NCBI GenBank assembly: GCA_037974665.1
Contig: CM075768.1
Location: 8,147,501-8,211,500 of the forward strand
DNA: 64,000 nt
From: Ehretia macrophylla
Lineage: Eukaryota > Streptophyta > Magnoliopsida > Boraginales > Ehretiaceae
Reading direction: 5' to 3'
Shown here: one piece after another, positions 1 to 11,441 of the stretch
Layout: each line of letters begins with the position of its first letter
How positions within the stretch are numbered: position 1 is the first letter of the stretch
The notes under the pieces: generated by a model
Database searches by the model: none
The model's input: the letters and a program-made list of their open reading frames with translations, nothing else
What the model was told of the DNA's origin: nothing
Translations under genes and position numbers: made by a program

Positions 1-1403
1 ACCATAATAATAAGAAATAATAAGAACTTGCAAAACCACTACTTAACACCAACACCTACCAATTGCATACGCTAGATACACCAAGCAAATCTAATGCTCC
101 TACATTATCCTAACTTAGGAGGTAAATTTTCCTACATTCCCAAACTCCATTTAATCTGATTTCAGTCTAGAATCGAAGCTTATCGAAAGTACATATTTCT
201 AGAATCAAATAGAATGCAATTTGGAGTTGAATTGACTGAGATATGGTCTTCGGAAAATTGTTGTGCAAAGTTATCAAGGAAGTCGGACGAGTAAGTTGGG
301 CGAGTAACTCGCCCAGCTTAGTCGACCAGCTTTTACAGAGAATTTGGTCAAATGTCGGTCGAGTAGTCGAGTGAGTTTAGTCGACCGACCTTGGCAAAAT
401 ACACCCGTAAATTTGCATCTTTTGCTCAACATCTTGCCATCTTTCTCCCAACCTTCAACTAGCATTCAAGCATACTCAAGATGGTTTATTAACAACATTT
501 ATGAGTTCTTAAAAAAACCAACCACAACACCCTTCTATCAACAATCCACATCCAAAACCCCAAGAATCAACAATGGCTCATAACAACAAAATCACCATCT
601 AAGTCCTAAAATGCTAGATCCATGCTCTCAACCCTTGCATACATTTTACATACATTCCAACGTATACAAGAACAATACTTAGCTCATCAATAAATCCTCA
701 AGATCATCCAATACAAATTAGGCAAGCCCTAGATCTACAACACACATAAATGTTCAACCTTCACATTTAACCTTTTGTATGTACACTACAACAAGGCTAG
801 CACCAAATGCACATCAAACAATCTTAAATGAGCTTTTCAAAGAAGTTTTAAAGAATCCCTCACCTAGATGTGGAGTTGAATTCAAGAGATGATGTTCAAG
901 ATGCAATTAGTAGCTTGAGAATGCAAGAAATTGGTAGAAGATGGCTGCAATTGCTTGTTCTTCCTTCTCCTTTTCTTCCATTTCTCTTCCTCTCTTCTCC
1001 CTTAGTTGAAAAATCAAAGAGTATGGTATGTGTAGTGTGTGTCGAGTAGGTGTGTGTGTGTGTAATGTGTATGTAACTTGTGTTGATAAATAATATCTAA
1101 ATTGCCTAATGACGAGAGTGCCCTTGAACTAAAACTCATTTTCCTTGCCTGCCATGTAGTCTTAGTTCAATTGTTTTAGTTCTAAGTTAATTATCCTAGT
1201 TAGCTATTACATGTAATAAAATCTAACCATCGTATACTTTGTTTAAAATGCTCAAATGCACGATAATCTATGCAAGGCGCGTATTTTGAGATAACACACA
1301 TAAATCAACATAATTGCATATAACTCAATGTAAATGCATATAAAATAATTTAACTACGTATGATATGATCTAATACACATATAGTCTCGGGCTAGACCTT
1401 ACA
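1..1403 (-). repeat. Right-hand part of a gypsy-type LTR, cut by window start
   Basis: The block ends in GGGCTAGACCTTACA at 1389-1403, which resembles the right end (GGCCTTACA) of the TSD-bounded solo LTR at 19644-28876. Its layout matches the other minus-oriented LTRs here: a purine-rich leader around 850-950 and then a pyrimidine-rich stretch at 955-1005 (TTCTTCCTTCTCC), like 32060-32240 and 59700-59830. No protein is encoded; the short reading frames near 274-583 overlap on both strands and resemble nothing. It could be a solo LTR or one LTR of an element lying upstream. The other end and the TSD are outside the window, so the assignment is moderate. Confidence 0.5.
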
Positions 1404-3100
1404 AAGCTAAGGTGAAGCACAAGCATGACTGAGCTCGATCTTTGGCATAAAGCCAAACCAAGCAGTAGCAAAGGTCCAAAACCAAGAATAGGGCTCGAAT
1501 CATAAAGAAAAAGCTAAGGACCAACGAAGTTTTATAGTTATATAAGACGAGGGCCTGGGCAGTTCAAAACAAATCATACAAGATGATCATATTATAACTT
1601 GTCAAGTAAAAAGGGCCTCTACGGGCTGTCGAATCATAAAGACACCAAACAAGCTGAACAATAATCACTTGGGGGGCTTTAGTGAACATTAGATAGTATG
1701 AACTCGTTAGGGTAAGGCGTCAGAGCTATCAGGCTCTTACCAGAATAGGGAAGTCCTTTGTTGAAATACAAGGCTTCGATACCTTCCCTAGTCCTTTTCC
1801 CAATGCCTCTACACCTCAGCCAAATGCCTTTAGCAGAATCGGACCGAGCATTAAGCGTTTGTCCCTACGGCTCCGGTAGCTGTTCGCAAACACCGAGTCT
1901 AAGCTTGGACCTCGCAAGCCTACCATTCGAGGATTAGATCGTCGAGATTCTTATTCTTCGACCTCATAGGCCCTTATGTGTCTCAAAGGATGAATAAACT
2001 GTTAAGTCGCAGTTACTTTGGTAAGCCGAAAATGTGAGATCAAATCCATCGATTGTACTCACTTTAGATACAGGCATGCCTGAGCCAAAAACTAATATGT
2101 TGGTTAAACGAGGCAGGAAATTAGAGAGAGTAAAGTAGAGACGGGCCACTTGACCGCTTCGTAGACATGCCGTCTATGCTTTTAAAGACATGACGGTTAT
2201 TAGGAAAATGCACCGAGAGAAACAATAGCATATTAGTGTGATTCCCTAACTTTTTACAAAGCTCAGGAAATCAGGGAAGCTAATGATATAGGTGTAATTA
2301 GGCTATATGTGAATAAACGAAATTAACCCTGAAATTCAAGTGAAGCAAAGCCAGAGCCAATGACTCGAGGCGGATTAAGTTGACCTCGCCTGTTGACGGG
2401 GCATCTGACCTTACTTAAATAAGACACGTCTCGACTCGAGTTGTGTTTATCCCGATCTGAGAATATCTTAGAGCTCGGGATTATCGTAAAATACCAACCG
2501 GCGATATCTCGAAATACTTGGACCATGTCGAGACACGTGGCAGTCTCTGGACCACTTGAATTTCTATAAATATCTGGACAATTCACAAGGAAAGGGAAGA
2601 CATTTCTAGATCAGATGTTCCCTAATACTCTCTCTCTCTTATGACTTTATTTTCTTTTGTTTATATGCAATCTTATGTACATTTTGGGCCCTATAACTGA
2701 CATGAGCGTTGGAGTGGGCCATTGGAGATTACCCCAGGGATTTTTGTTTTGCAAGTTAAGCATTTTCAGAACTGAGCTCGGGATAAAAAATATTTCTAAC
2801 CCTCATCAACTAAGATTGACAGAGGAATATATATCAACCAATGGGTCTCAACTAAATCTTGTTAGATTGGTAAGACAATATGCAGAATGATTAGTAGTCC
2901 TGCAGAACAAATGGGCGCTAAAATGTTCGTTGAAATTCACCGGTACACTAGGGAAGTCTAGAACTGGTTTATCCATTTTATTGGCTGAGTCAGTCACGTC
3001 AGGAACCATGATGTGTGAAAAGAGACAAAAACGTCTAGAAACATGAATTCAACATAGCTCACTTTAATCATTTTTTCTTTTTATTTTAAATGTAGGCCGA
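1404..3100 (+). repeat. Degenerate Tat/Ogre-like gypsy LTR
   Basis: This stretch has no gene. A TATA-like TTCTATAAATATC lies near 2562. It is followed about 130 bp downstream by CTGACATGAGCGTTGGAGTG (2697-2716), which resembles a segment just downstream of the transcription start in Tat-lineage gypsy LTRs (family knowledge). The upstream part is rich in short C/G-containing direct motifs like a U3 region. I could not find LTR ends, a PBS or a TSD, so the limits are approximate. Confidence 0.35.
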
Positions 3101-5200
3101 GCCAATTATTGAATAATCCATTTAAGGACTCACCCCCTCTTATTTCTCTGTAAGAGAACAATCAACTATTTCAAGAGTTGATAATGTAAAAAGAATCAAA
3201 CGGTTGGAAGATACCATAATTGGAGAGCCAATCAGCATCCTTCTGAATCAATATGTCAAGAGGTAATCAAATGGACTTATATTATAAATTTCTTGGGGAC
3301 AATTTTATGGAGAAAAATGACATTACTGGGAAACTCTTTAGTCAATCTAGTATTTTCACTCCAACAGTGCGAGAAATTAATGAATGAATTTAGACTAACT
3401 CAAGATTTTTTCAACATCACTAAATGAGAAGATGTAAAGTCTGCTGGAAACAGTTTGATGGTAAAGTTCATTTTTCCGCTTAAATTGATGTGGGTTCAAT
3501 TTTTATTAACCTTGCTTTATATTGACAGGAAGAAAACAACGATTTTGTATTATTAACTATGTTGACTGCAATTAAGGAAATAGAGATATAAGATTGCAAT
3601 GAGAAAAAGCTTTGCTCCATGTATAGAGAAAATTGCTAGTTGATCTTCTTGAATGGTATAGCTAAGCAAACCAGTGAAATCGCTTTTGCCTCTATTTTTA
3701 TTTTTATTTTTTAATTCTAATTTGCAATGCGTCGCAAAATACGTTTGGTTAAAAGACAATGAAAATACCAATTTTAATCAGCACAACAATTTTTTTTTAT
3801 ATAAACAAAAGAATTAAATCAGCCAATTCCTTCTGTCGACTTTGTTTTTGTTGTTTTTTTTTTTATAAGTTAGGAGCATTATTGGAAAATTACTTAACAT
3901 TCCTAAAAATATTGAGTCAAAACCAAATATAATAAAATAACATTCTTAAGAACTTGACAAAATATTTTCAGGAATATTTTTAACAAACCAAACACTTTTA
4001 ACCACATTTTTGAGAATTTCTGAGAATGAAAAATCTATCTGTAAACCAAACGCCCCCTTAAAGTCATTGCTAACCCAATCACTAGGAAGAAGATCAACTC
4101 TAGCAGTCTTTGCAAGCTAATGTTTCCGCTTGTGCAGCTGATTCACAGTCTTCCAGTAAGAAGTCCAGTAACAAACCTGCCTAGATGATCCCTGATAGAA
4201 GTTAGCTCTTCAACACCAAACATTGAATCTAAAATGGCTTTTGAGGTGTTAGGCTCAACTCCTTCAAATAAATTTGATTCACCCTAGCTAAATCGGCCAA
4301 TAAATAAGCGAAATAAAATGATTCAACAAACTAGAAGCCTTCAGTCCTATGTTGGAAGGGGGAAGTTACCGAACTTTGCAGCTCCACTATAAATGTGTAT
4401 TCACTAGTGTATGTTGCACAATTCTAGAGGTATATCACGCTTATATGAATCATATGATTCAAAATATATGTGAATCGGAGTTGACTAACATTAATCATAG
4501 TGAATAATATGATTCAATACAGTTCAGGAATTCAATACATTCTTTTTTTAATGTTGGATATAACCATCTCTAGGTTAGGACACATTTGCTTTCTGATTTT
4601 TCTCTCTTATACTTTTAAAAGTCGAGCACAAAAAATTTACCAAAACACCTACCACTTTTAATAAAATTAAATAGGGCAGAGGGAGAATCAAAACCATGCC
4701 AACACGAAACACGCAGCTCCTTGGTTTTACTGGTTAGGATCCTCAGTGAAGATGAAGGTCATGAAGAAAGGATGTTGCTATTGTTGATGGTTTTTATTGG
4801 TTATATTGTTGTTGTGGACAAGTGGCTCTCTACCTTCTATTAGGGCCAAAGATACAATAATGAATATATTTATTTAATGTGACCAATTCACAATTAAAGA
4901 AAAATATTTTGATTCATGATAAAATGCACTATTTAACAACTATGAAACACGTTATTCTTCTATAATGTCTATGAAAGAAGCTTCGGCCTAAAATCAAGTT
5001 CCACCACCGGATGACCCTAAATGCTGTTCTTTTGCCTACTGATACGAACATGATTCCCCAAATTAACCACAAATAGATATCTTGCCTTGTTGAGAGAGTA
5101 TTTTAAAGATAGATCATAGGTTGTTTTTGCACTTTGCTTAATGTTATGGAGAAAACGAAAAAAAAAAAAAGCAGCTAAATTCATGGCCTGGCCTTTGACT
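3101..5200. other. AT-rich intergenic sequence
   Basis: No gene is recognisable here. The stretch holds long T and A runs, a possible MITE at 3739-4060 and a perfect 16-base palindrome (TGAATCATATGATTCA) at 4446-4461. It is the left flank of the copia insertion, whose target site CTCTT is at 5201-5205. Short reading frames (for example 3553-3771 on the minus strand) are low-complexity and unsupported. Confidence 0.6.
3739..4060. mobile_element. Possible MITE
   Basis: The left side carries TACGTTTGGTTAAAAG (3740-3755). The right side carries AAACCAAACGCCCCCTTAAA (4043-4062), which reads TTTAAGGGGGCGTTTGGTTT in reverse. The two are therefore imperfect terminal inverted repeats around a CGTTTGGTT core, a common end motif of plant MITEs. 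The interior is about 300 bp, AT-rich and non-coding. No clear TSD was found, so this is tentative. Confidence 0.3.
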
Positions 5201-5205
5201 CTCTT
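5201..5205. repeat. Target-site duplication of copia element (left)
   Basis: CTCTT directly precedes the 5' LTR and is repeated exactly at 17570-17574 directly after the 3' LTR. This fixes both outer boundaries of the element. Confidence 0.95.
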
Positions 5206-5978
5206 TGTTGAGTAGACCAACCCATGTGGGTTGGTATAATTATGCTTTTGCTTTTGCTTTTTGATCAAAAGAAAACAAAACAAAAAAGGAGAAAAATAAT
5301 AAACAAAAAAAAAAGGTGAAGACAGATCAGTCAAGTTGACTGATCTGTCATGTGGTGTGTGTGAAAGTGAAAGAAAAAAAAAAAAAACGAGAGAGAGAGA
5401 TAGAAACAGAGAGAGAAAGAAGAAGAAGAGTGCAGAAATTTCAGCCTGCGCCATCTTCATCAAGTTGACGATCGGAAGGTCATTTGTGGTCCGATTGAGC
5501 TGAAATTTTACGTGCATGTTCACAACTCGTGGGTCTTCTATCTGAACGGTGGAGATCAGATTTGGAGCTCTCTACAGCCCGTTTTTCTGATGTGAACAGT
5601 GACGACGTTTTTGGTGATTTCTCTCCTACTTCTTGGTTTAATCTCTTTTGTTGATGCAATGTTTGCAAGAATATGTTATTCATCGTGAATGTATTGTGTA
5701 TGCCTCTAGTTGTAGCTAGAGAAGACTCTCTTGTACCCATTATTTGTTGATAGTGGAAGTTTTTGGGTGGACTACGGTCCCGTGGTTTTTACTCTCCACG
5801 TTGGGGAGGTTTTCCACGTTAAAATCTTGGTGTTGCTCTATTTTCTGGAATTTTCAGATTTGTGCATATTGTTGTTGGCTCTATTTGTTGCTTCCTAACA
5901 GGTTTATACAAGGTGGGAGGGTGTTATTTCCACTGTGCATTTGTTGTTTGTGTTTTGATATCGGGTTTCCTCCTAACA
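5206..5978 (+). repeat. 5' LTR of copia element
   Basis: This 773-bp repeat begins TGTTGAGTAG and ends TCCTAACA. It matches 16812-17569 along its whole length. It contains poly-A/G tracts (5281-5420) and a perfect 14-bp inverted repeat (5321-5349) that is partly decayed in the other LTR. An 8-bp and a 6-bp indel near the start separate the copies. The 168-residue minus-strand reading frame across it is a low-complexity artefact. Confidence 0.95.
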
Positions 5979-5981
5979 AAG

Positions 5982-5997
5982 TGGCCTCAGAGCTTGG
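5982..5997 (+). promoter_or_regulatory. tRNA-iMet-like primer binding site
   Basis: TGGCCTCAGAGCTTGG lies 3 bases after the 5' LTR. It resembles the plant retroelement consensus TGGTATCAGAGCTTGG (complement of the initiator tRNA-Met 3' end), differing at two adjacent bases. Confidence 0.75.
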
Positions 5998-6024
5998 TTG
6001 TTGAATTGTTGTTTTGTATAAATA

Positions 6025-6771
6025 ATGGAAGTTAATACAAGTAGAATGATATTTTTGAATGGTTTGAATTATGCCATGTGAAAAAGAAAAATGGAAGACT
6101 TGTTGTATGTGAAAAATTATTATCTACCGGTGTTTACTACTGAAAAACCCGTGAGTAAAACTGATGAAGAATGCGAGTTATTTCACAAACAAGTGGATGG
6201 TTATATCAAGACATGGGTAGATGATAATGTGATGAACCACATTAGTGAAGAAACACATGCACGCACATTATGGAACAAACTTGAAGAATTGTATGCACAA
6301 AAGTGTGGGAGCAACAAGTTGTTTTTGATAAAACAATTGATAGGTTTGAGATATCGAGATAAAACCCCTATAACTGATCATGTAAATGAATATCTTGGGA
6401 TTATAAATCAGTTAGCTGCCATTGGAATTAAATTAGATGATGAATTTAAGGGGTTATTGCTTCTTGGTACTTTACCGGACTCATGGGAGACATTTAGAAT
6501 GTCATTGTGTAACTCAACCCCAGATGGTGAAATCACTTTGAATCTAGCTAAAAGTAAACTTTTAAATGAAGAAGCTAGAAGAAAGTCACAAAATTCCTCT
6601 TCAGAGTCAGATGCTTTGGTTACTGAATCTAGGGGGAGGAATAAGCAAAAGGGTTCGAAAAATAGAGGAAGTAGTAGAAGCAAGTCAAGAGGGAAGTATA
6701 GTAATGTCAAATGTCATCACTGTGGAAAAATAGGTCATATCAAGAGATTTTTGCAGAATATTGCAAAATAA
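6025..6771 (+). pseudogene. gag: Copia gag (capsid/nucleocapsid), broken
   Basis: Gag packages the element's RNA into cytoplasmic particles. The natural start appears to be the ATG at 6025, but a TGA at 6079-6081 interrupts it where copia gags usually have a tryptophan after NYAM. The long open part runs from 6091. It shows the retrotransposon gag region, including LWNKLEELYAQK, and then a basic Ser/Arg/Lys-rich stretch before a CCHC zinc knuckle (CHHCGKIGH, from 6712). An extra T in the run at 6748-6752 shifts the frame exactly before the last knuckle cysteine, and translation ends at 6771. The next frame (from 6761) continues into protease, so gag and pol were once one polyprotein. Confidence 0.9.
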
Positions 6772-8954
6772 AAATAAAAATAAAGATAATGATAAGAAGA
6801 AAGATGATGATAGTGGTAAAGATCAAGTTGCTACCACTACACATGAGTTTTTCATTGTATATGATAGTGATGTTATTAATCTTGCATGTCATGATACATG
6901 TTGGGTGATTGACAGTGGTGCTTCTATTCATGCTACTTCTCGAAAGGACTTTTTTATGTCTTATACAGCTGGTAATTTTGGGGTTGTGAAAATGGGTAAT
7001 GATGGTGTCGCCAAAGTTGTCGGTACAGGAGATGTTTGCTTGGAGACTGAAAATGGTAGCAAATTAATTCTTAAAGATGTGAAGCATGTTCCTGACATTA
7101 GATTGAATTTGATCTCTGCAGGTAGACTTGATGATGAAGGTTTTCTTAATACCTTCGGTAATGGTCAATGGAAACTTACAAGGGGCTCTATGGTTGTAGC
7201 CAAAGGTAAGAAATGCTCAACTTTGTATTTGATGAATTCAAAGGTTTCCAGGAGCATTGTCAATGCAGTGGAAAATGAAGATGCAACAGAGTTGTAGCAC
7301 AGGCGACTGGGTCACATGAGTGAGAAGGGAATTTCAGTTGTATCCAAGAAGAAAATTTTATTGGGACTAACAGATCCACATATGAGAAAATGTGATCATT
7401 GCTTTGCAGGAAAGCAGAACAGGGTTTCTTTCCAGAGTCATCCACCTTCCAAGAAAGAAAATGTACTTGAGCTGGTACATTCGGATGTGTGTGGTCCGAT
7501 GAAAATTAAAACACTTGGTGGTTCTCTTTACTTTGTGACGTTTATTGATGACCACTCCAGGAAGACTTGGGCTTATACCTTGAAGTCTAAAGATCAAGTG
7601 TTGGATGTATTCAAGCAGTTTCAAGCATCCGTTGAAAAAGAAATATGAAGAAAATTAAAATGCATCCGTACAGATAATGGAGGTGAATATTGTGGTCCAT
7701 TTGACAAGTATTGCAAAGAGCAAGGTATTAGGCATCAAAAGACACCGCCAAAGACACCACAGTTGAATGGTGTTGCTGAGAGAATGAATAAAACGTTGAT
7801 TGAAAAGGTAAGATGTTTGCTTTCACATGCAAATCTACCACATGCATTCTGGGGTGAGGCTTTGAATACAGTTGTTCATTTGTTGAATCTCTCACCATGT
7901 ATTCCATTAAAGCTTGGTGTTCCTAATAGAGTTTGGACAGGGAAAGATGTTTCTTATGATCATTTGCGAGTCTTTGGATGCAAGGCGTTTGTACATATTC
8001 CAAAAGATGAAAGGTCCAAACTTGATGTGAAGACACAACAATGTATATTTATCGGTTATGGTCTTGATGAGTTTGGTTACAGGCTATATGATCCAGTTGA
8101 TAAGAAAATTATCAGAAGCAGAGATGTTGTATTTGTGGAGGATCAAATAATTCAGGATATTGGCAAAGCAGAGAAAGAGTTACCCCCACAGTCAGTTGAA
8201 TTGGTTGATCTTGATATAGTGCCTTCAACGCCACCAGCAACAGAGCAGGTTGAAGATGATGATCAAGGTAATTTCTCGGATGATGATCAAGTAGAAAGTC
8301 CTACACAGGTTGAGGTAGGTGATGATGATAGTCAGCCTGAGACTCCACCAACAGTTCCACTCAGGAGATCCGTTAGAGACAGACAACCTTCCATGAGATA
8401 CTCTTCTTATGAGTATGTTTTATTGACAGATGGAGGTGAGCCTGAAAGCTTTGAAGAAGTTAAGGATGATAAACATAAAAATGAGTGGATGGAAGCTATG
8501 CAAGATGAGATGAAATCTTTGCATGAAAATTGCACATTTGAGTTGGTGAAGTTGCCTAAAGGCAAAAGAGCTTTGAAAAACATATGGGTTTACAGGTTAA
8601 AGCAACAAGAAAATACTTCACAACCACGATACAAAGCAAGACTAGTTGTGAAAGGGTTCAGTCAGAGAAAAGGTGTTGACTTTGATAAGATTTTCTCTCC
8701 AGTTGTGAAAATGTCATCCATTCGAGTTATTCTGGGTTTGGCTACTAGCCTTGATTTGGAGATTGAGCAGATGGATGTAAAAACTGCTTTTCTTCACGGT
8801 GATTTGGAGGAAGAAATTTATATGGAGCAACCGGAGGGGTTCAAAGAAAAAGAAAAAGAGGATTATGTGTGCAAACTGAAGAAAAGTCTTTATGGCTTGA
8901 AACAAGTACCTCGACAATGGTATAAGAAGTTTGAATCTGTTATGGGGGAGCAAG
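6761..8954 (+). pseudogene. pol: Copia pol, first part: protease, integrase, N-terminal RT
   Basis: One frame (with stops at 7295-7297 and 7646-7648) carries the following in order. The aspartic protease has DSGASIHA at 6911. The GAG-pre-integrase zinc site has HRRLGH at 7298 and CDHC at 7391. The integrase core has its catalytic D in VHSDVCG near 7482, D in RTDNGGEY near 7671 and E in NGVAERMN near 7778. The linker is acidic. The reverse transcriptase N-terminus includes FSPVVKMSSIR, QMDVKTAFLHGDLEEEIYM and LKKSLYGLKQ. Both stops are consistent with single transitions. The frame is cut at 8954 by the nested LTR element and resumes at 15743 in the matching phase once one GCAAG copy is discounted. 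Confidence 0.93.
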
Positions 8955-11427
8955 TGTGATACCCCGAACCTGGCATGTATTCAATAGCATTTAAAGTTTA
9001 TTTAAATTGCATTTTATTGACCTTTCACCTTCTTTGACCAAACTAGTTGACTTTTCATCTACATTGACCAACTAGGACAAGGTGGGAATTTTTGAGATGT
9101 TTAATAAAAGGCAAACTTAGGATTAGAAATTAAAAAATGCAATGTTAAGTTAGTCAAATTTTGGGTCAACTTTGGAATTAAATCTGAACCAATTGGGGAA
9201 GAGTTAGGTAGCAAATTATATATGGTTGGAAAGCTCTATGAGTCTAGTTTCTGAGGCTTCAAACCGTTCGTGAATTGGAGTTTTCTAGAAGAAGTTATGG
9301 CCGTTTTCGTAAGGTCGCGCATAGCTGTTTTGGTTTAGCGGGTTGACCGAATTTTGACCTTTGACTTCTTGTCATTTTTTTTTTCTAAATAAGCAGAATG
9401 CACACGAAAAAAATAGAGAAAAAAAGGCTTGAAACCATGAGGAAAAGAAGGAGAAAAAAAAAAGAAAATCTCAACTTCAAATCTTCGATTCTTCGCGTGG
9501 GCTTGTGCAGGGTGGTTTCTGAGGCACTCTACGAGGTTTTCCTAGCGTCTAGGAGCGTCTAAGGTGAGTGTTTCATCGTTATTTGCGCATTTGAAAAATG
9601 TATGTCTAAACTTTAATTTTTACAACTTATGCGTAGATTGTTGTTTAAATCATTTTGTTGCTTAAAGAATGTTCCTTGTTGATTGTAGAACATGTATTTA
9701 CAGCTTTTTAACATTTTCTGCGGTTAAATATTGGAATTGAAATATAAATTGTGTGATGAATAGTAATTGTTAATAGTAAACCCCTGTTTCGATGAAGTTG
9801 CTCCGTTACGCGTTCTGTTGATGTAGGAAGATGCTAGATATGCTAGAATGCCTAAATGTGTGGTTTAATTGAAATGTGTAATGGAAAACGGAGAAAAACG
9901 GCTTAGTGAAAGTCGGGGTCGTTTAGGTCGAGTTTGGCATTTTCTCGTTTTGCGTGTTGGCATTGTTTCGGGAGGCCATGGAAGCACTTTTGGTGGAATT
10001 ATGGCATTGGTTGGGTGTTTGGTTGGTATAGTTGTAGTTCAAACGAGCAAAGGGGAAAATCGGGGATTTGCGCGAATTCTAGGGTAAAGTAGGGTTTCGG
10101 GGTCCTTGGACGTGCCTTATGGTGACCTAGTAGGATTGGTGAAGTCGGTTTCCAGAACTCGTGGCTCGTTTGGAAATGGTAGTGTTTTGATAGTTGGGGC
10201 CGATTTGTGATTTTGCTTGTTATCTTGATATTATGCCTATAGAATACTTAGGGTTGCTTGATATACTTGTTTAATTGGTGTTATTATTGCTTATTATTGC
10301 TTGTTATGCTTGAAAAGTTAGATGTATGCTAGTATTAATTGTGATTGCTTGTTATCTCGTTTGTTGTCACTAGTTTGTATTGTTGTGCTATCGCTCGTTT
10401 ATTGCCTTGTATCGAGTCTTGCATTGCATAGTGTCTCGCGCGTGAGTGATGGGCCTCTCTGGGTAGCCTCGGGTTGCCAGTGTTGGTTGCTCTAGCTCCG
10501 CTGCTATTCCCTTTTCTCGCTTGGGTTGCCTCCCAGGGAGATTTAGGTCGTAGAATTGATGGATACTTCCGAGGTATTCCAAACTGGTGTTATAAGGTGG
10601 ATGCGCGCTTATTGTCATCATTGTCAACATCAAGCTCGAGATTGATGTATCGCTCGTGAAATGGTACTTTGCTCGTATGAGTGAACCATAGCCTTCAAAG
10701 TGTGGTATAGCTTTGAATGGTTGTGTTAATGCTTTCAGTAATTGCTTATTGTATTGATTATTTGTTTTGATTGCTTATTTATCAGTTATATCGCTTAACT
10801 GTCTTATGTGCATTGCACGAATTTCTTTCTCTCCAACTCGATATCTGTCTTGCCCTCACTGAGTATACGTGTTGTGTATACTCACTCCTCACCACCACAT
10901 TTCAGGAAATGTCATGTTAGCTGGAAAGTTCGTGATTTCGTGAAAGTTCGTGCCTGAAGAGTTGTCTTGCATGCCTATGTGGCTTGAGTTGTCAAAGTTG
11001 TAAAGTTGTATGCTTTTATGTATTATATGTATTTAATGTTAAAGGGGATGTAATTTAAGTTTCACTAGATTATGTATTTAGTTAATGTAGCTTAACTTCA
11101 ATGTATATTTGTAATGACAAAGGAAAAGAGATAGAAATGTATGATAGTCTAGCTTATGATATAGGTTGGTGTAGTTTAATTGCTAAGCTTGAATGTATAT
11201 TTACTTGTATTTTGCTTGTTGTGAACCAAGGCTCGGATGGCCTTGAGGTGGTTGAATGTTTGGACATGGTATTGGTCCACTTATATGCTGTCGCAGGTTT
11301 TACTTTTCGCCTAGAAACAGGGGAGACTCCGTCCGTTTTCCCTGAAAATTTATGCCCGGGTTTGGTTTGGGTTGTGTTTAGATCGATTGATAGAACTCCC
11401 GGTCTCGAGAGGGATCGGGGTATTACA
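8955..11427 (+). repeat. 5' LTR of LARD-like element
   Basis: This LTR is 2473 bp and begins TGTGATACCCCGAACCTGGC and ends GGGTATTACA. It is near-identical to 13269-15742. Around 10460-10600 it carries a block (GGTCGTAGAATT then GATACTTCCGAGGTATTCC) homologous to the core found in reverse orientation in the LTRs at 20276, 30740, 36655 and 57170. Small reading frames inside it (9869, 10388, 11101) are not genes; those at 10388 and 11101 recur in the other LTR. Confidence 0.95.
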
Positions 11428-11429
11428 GG

Positions 11430-11441
11430 TGGTATCAGAGC
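11430..11441 (+). promoter_or_regulatory. Primer binding site, tRNA-iMet
   Basis: TGGTATCAGAGC begins 3 bases after the 5' LTR end. It is the exact plant initiator-tRNA-Met PBS used by many LTR elements. The following 36 bases resemble the leader of the element at 57429-64000. Confidence 0.95.

Noticed and set aside
2323-2890. Frames of 87 and 77 codons
   Set aside because: They lie in the Tat-like LTR, on opposite strands, with no recognisable domain.
5017-5523. 168-codon minus-strand frame
   Set aside because: It crosses the copia LTR boundary and consists largely of Phe/Ser/Leu runs from poly-A tracts.
10388-10659. Overlapping frames of 81 and 61 codons, repeated at 14703-14974
   Set aside because: They lie in both LTR copies on opposite strands and show no protein-like conservation.
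11430-11441. Possible tRNA gene at TGGTATCAGAGC sites
   Set aside because: Only the 3' complement of the tRNA is present, directly after an LTR; there is no cloverleaf. These are primer sites.
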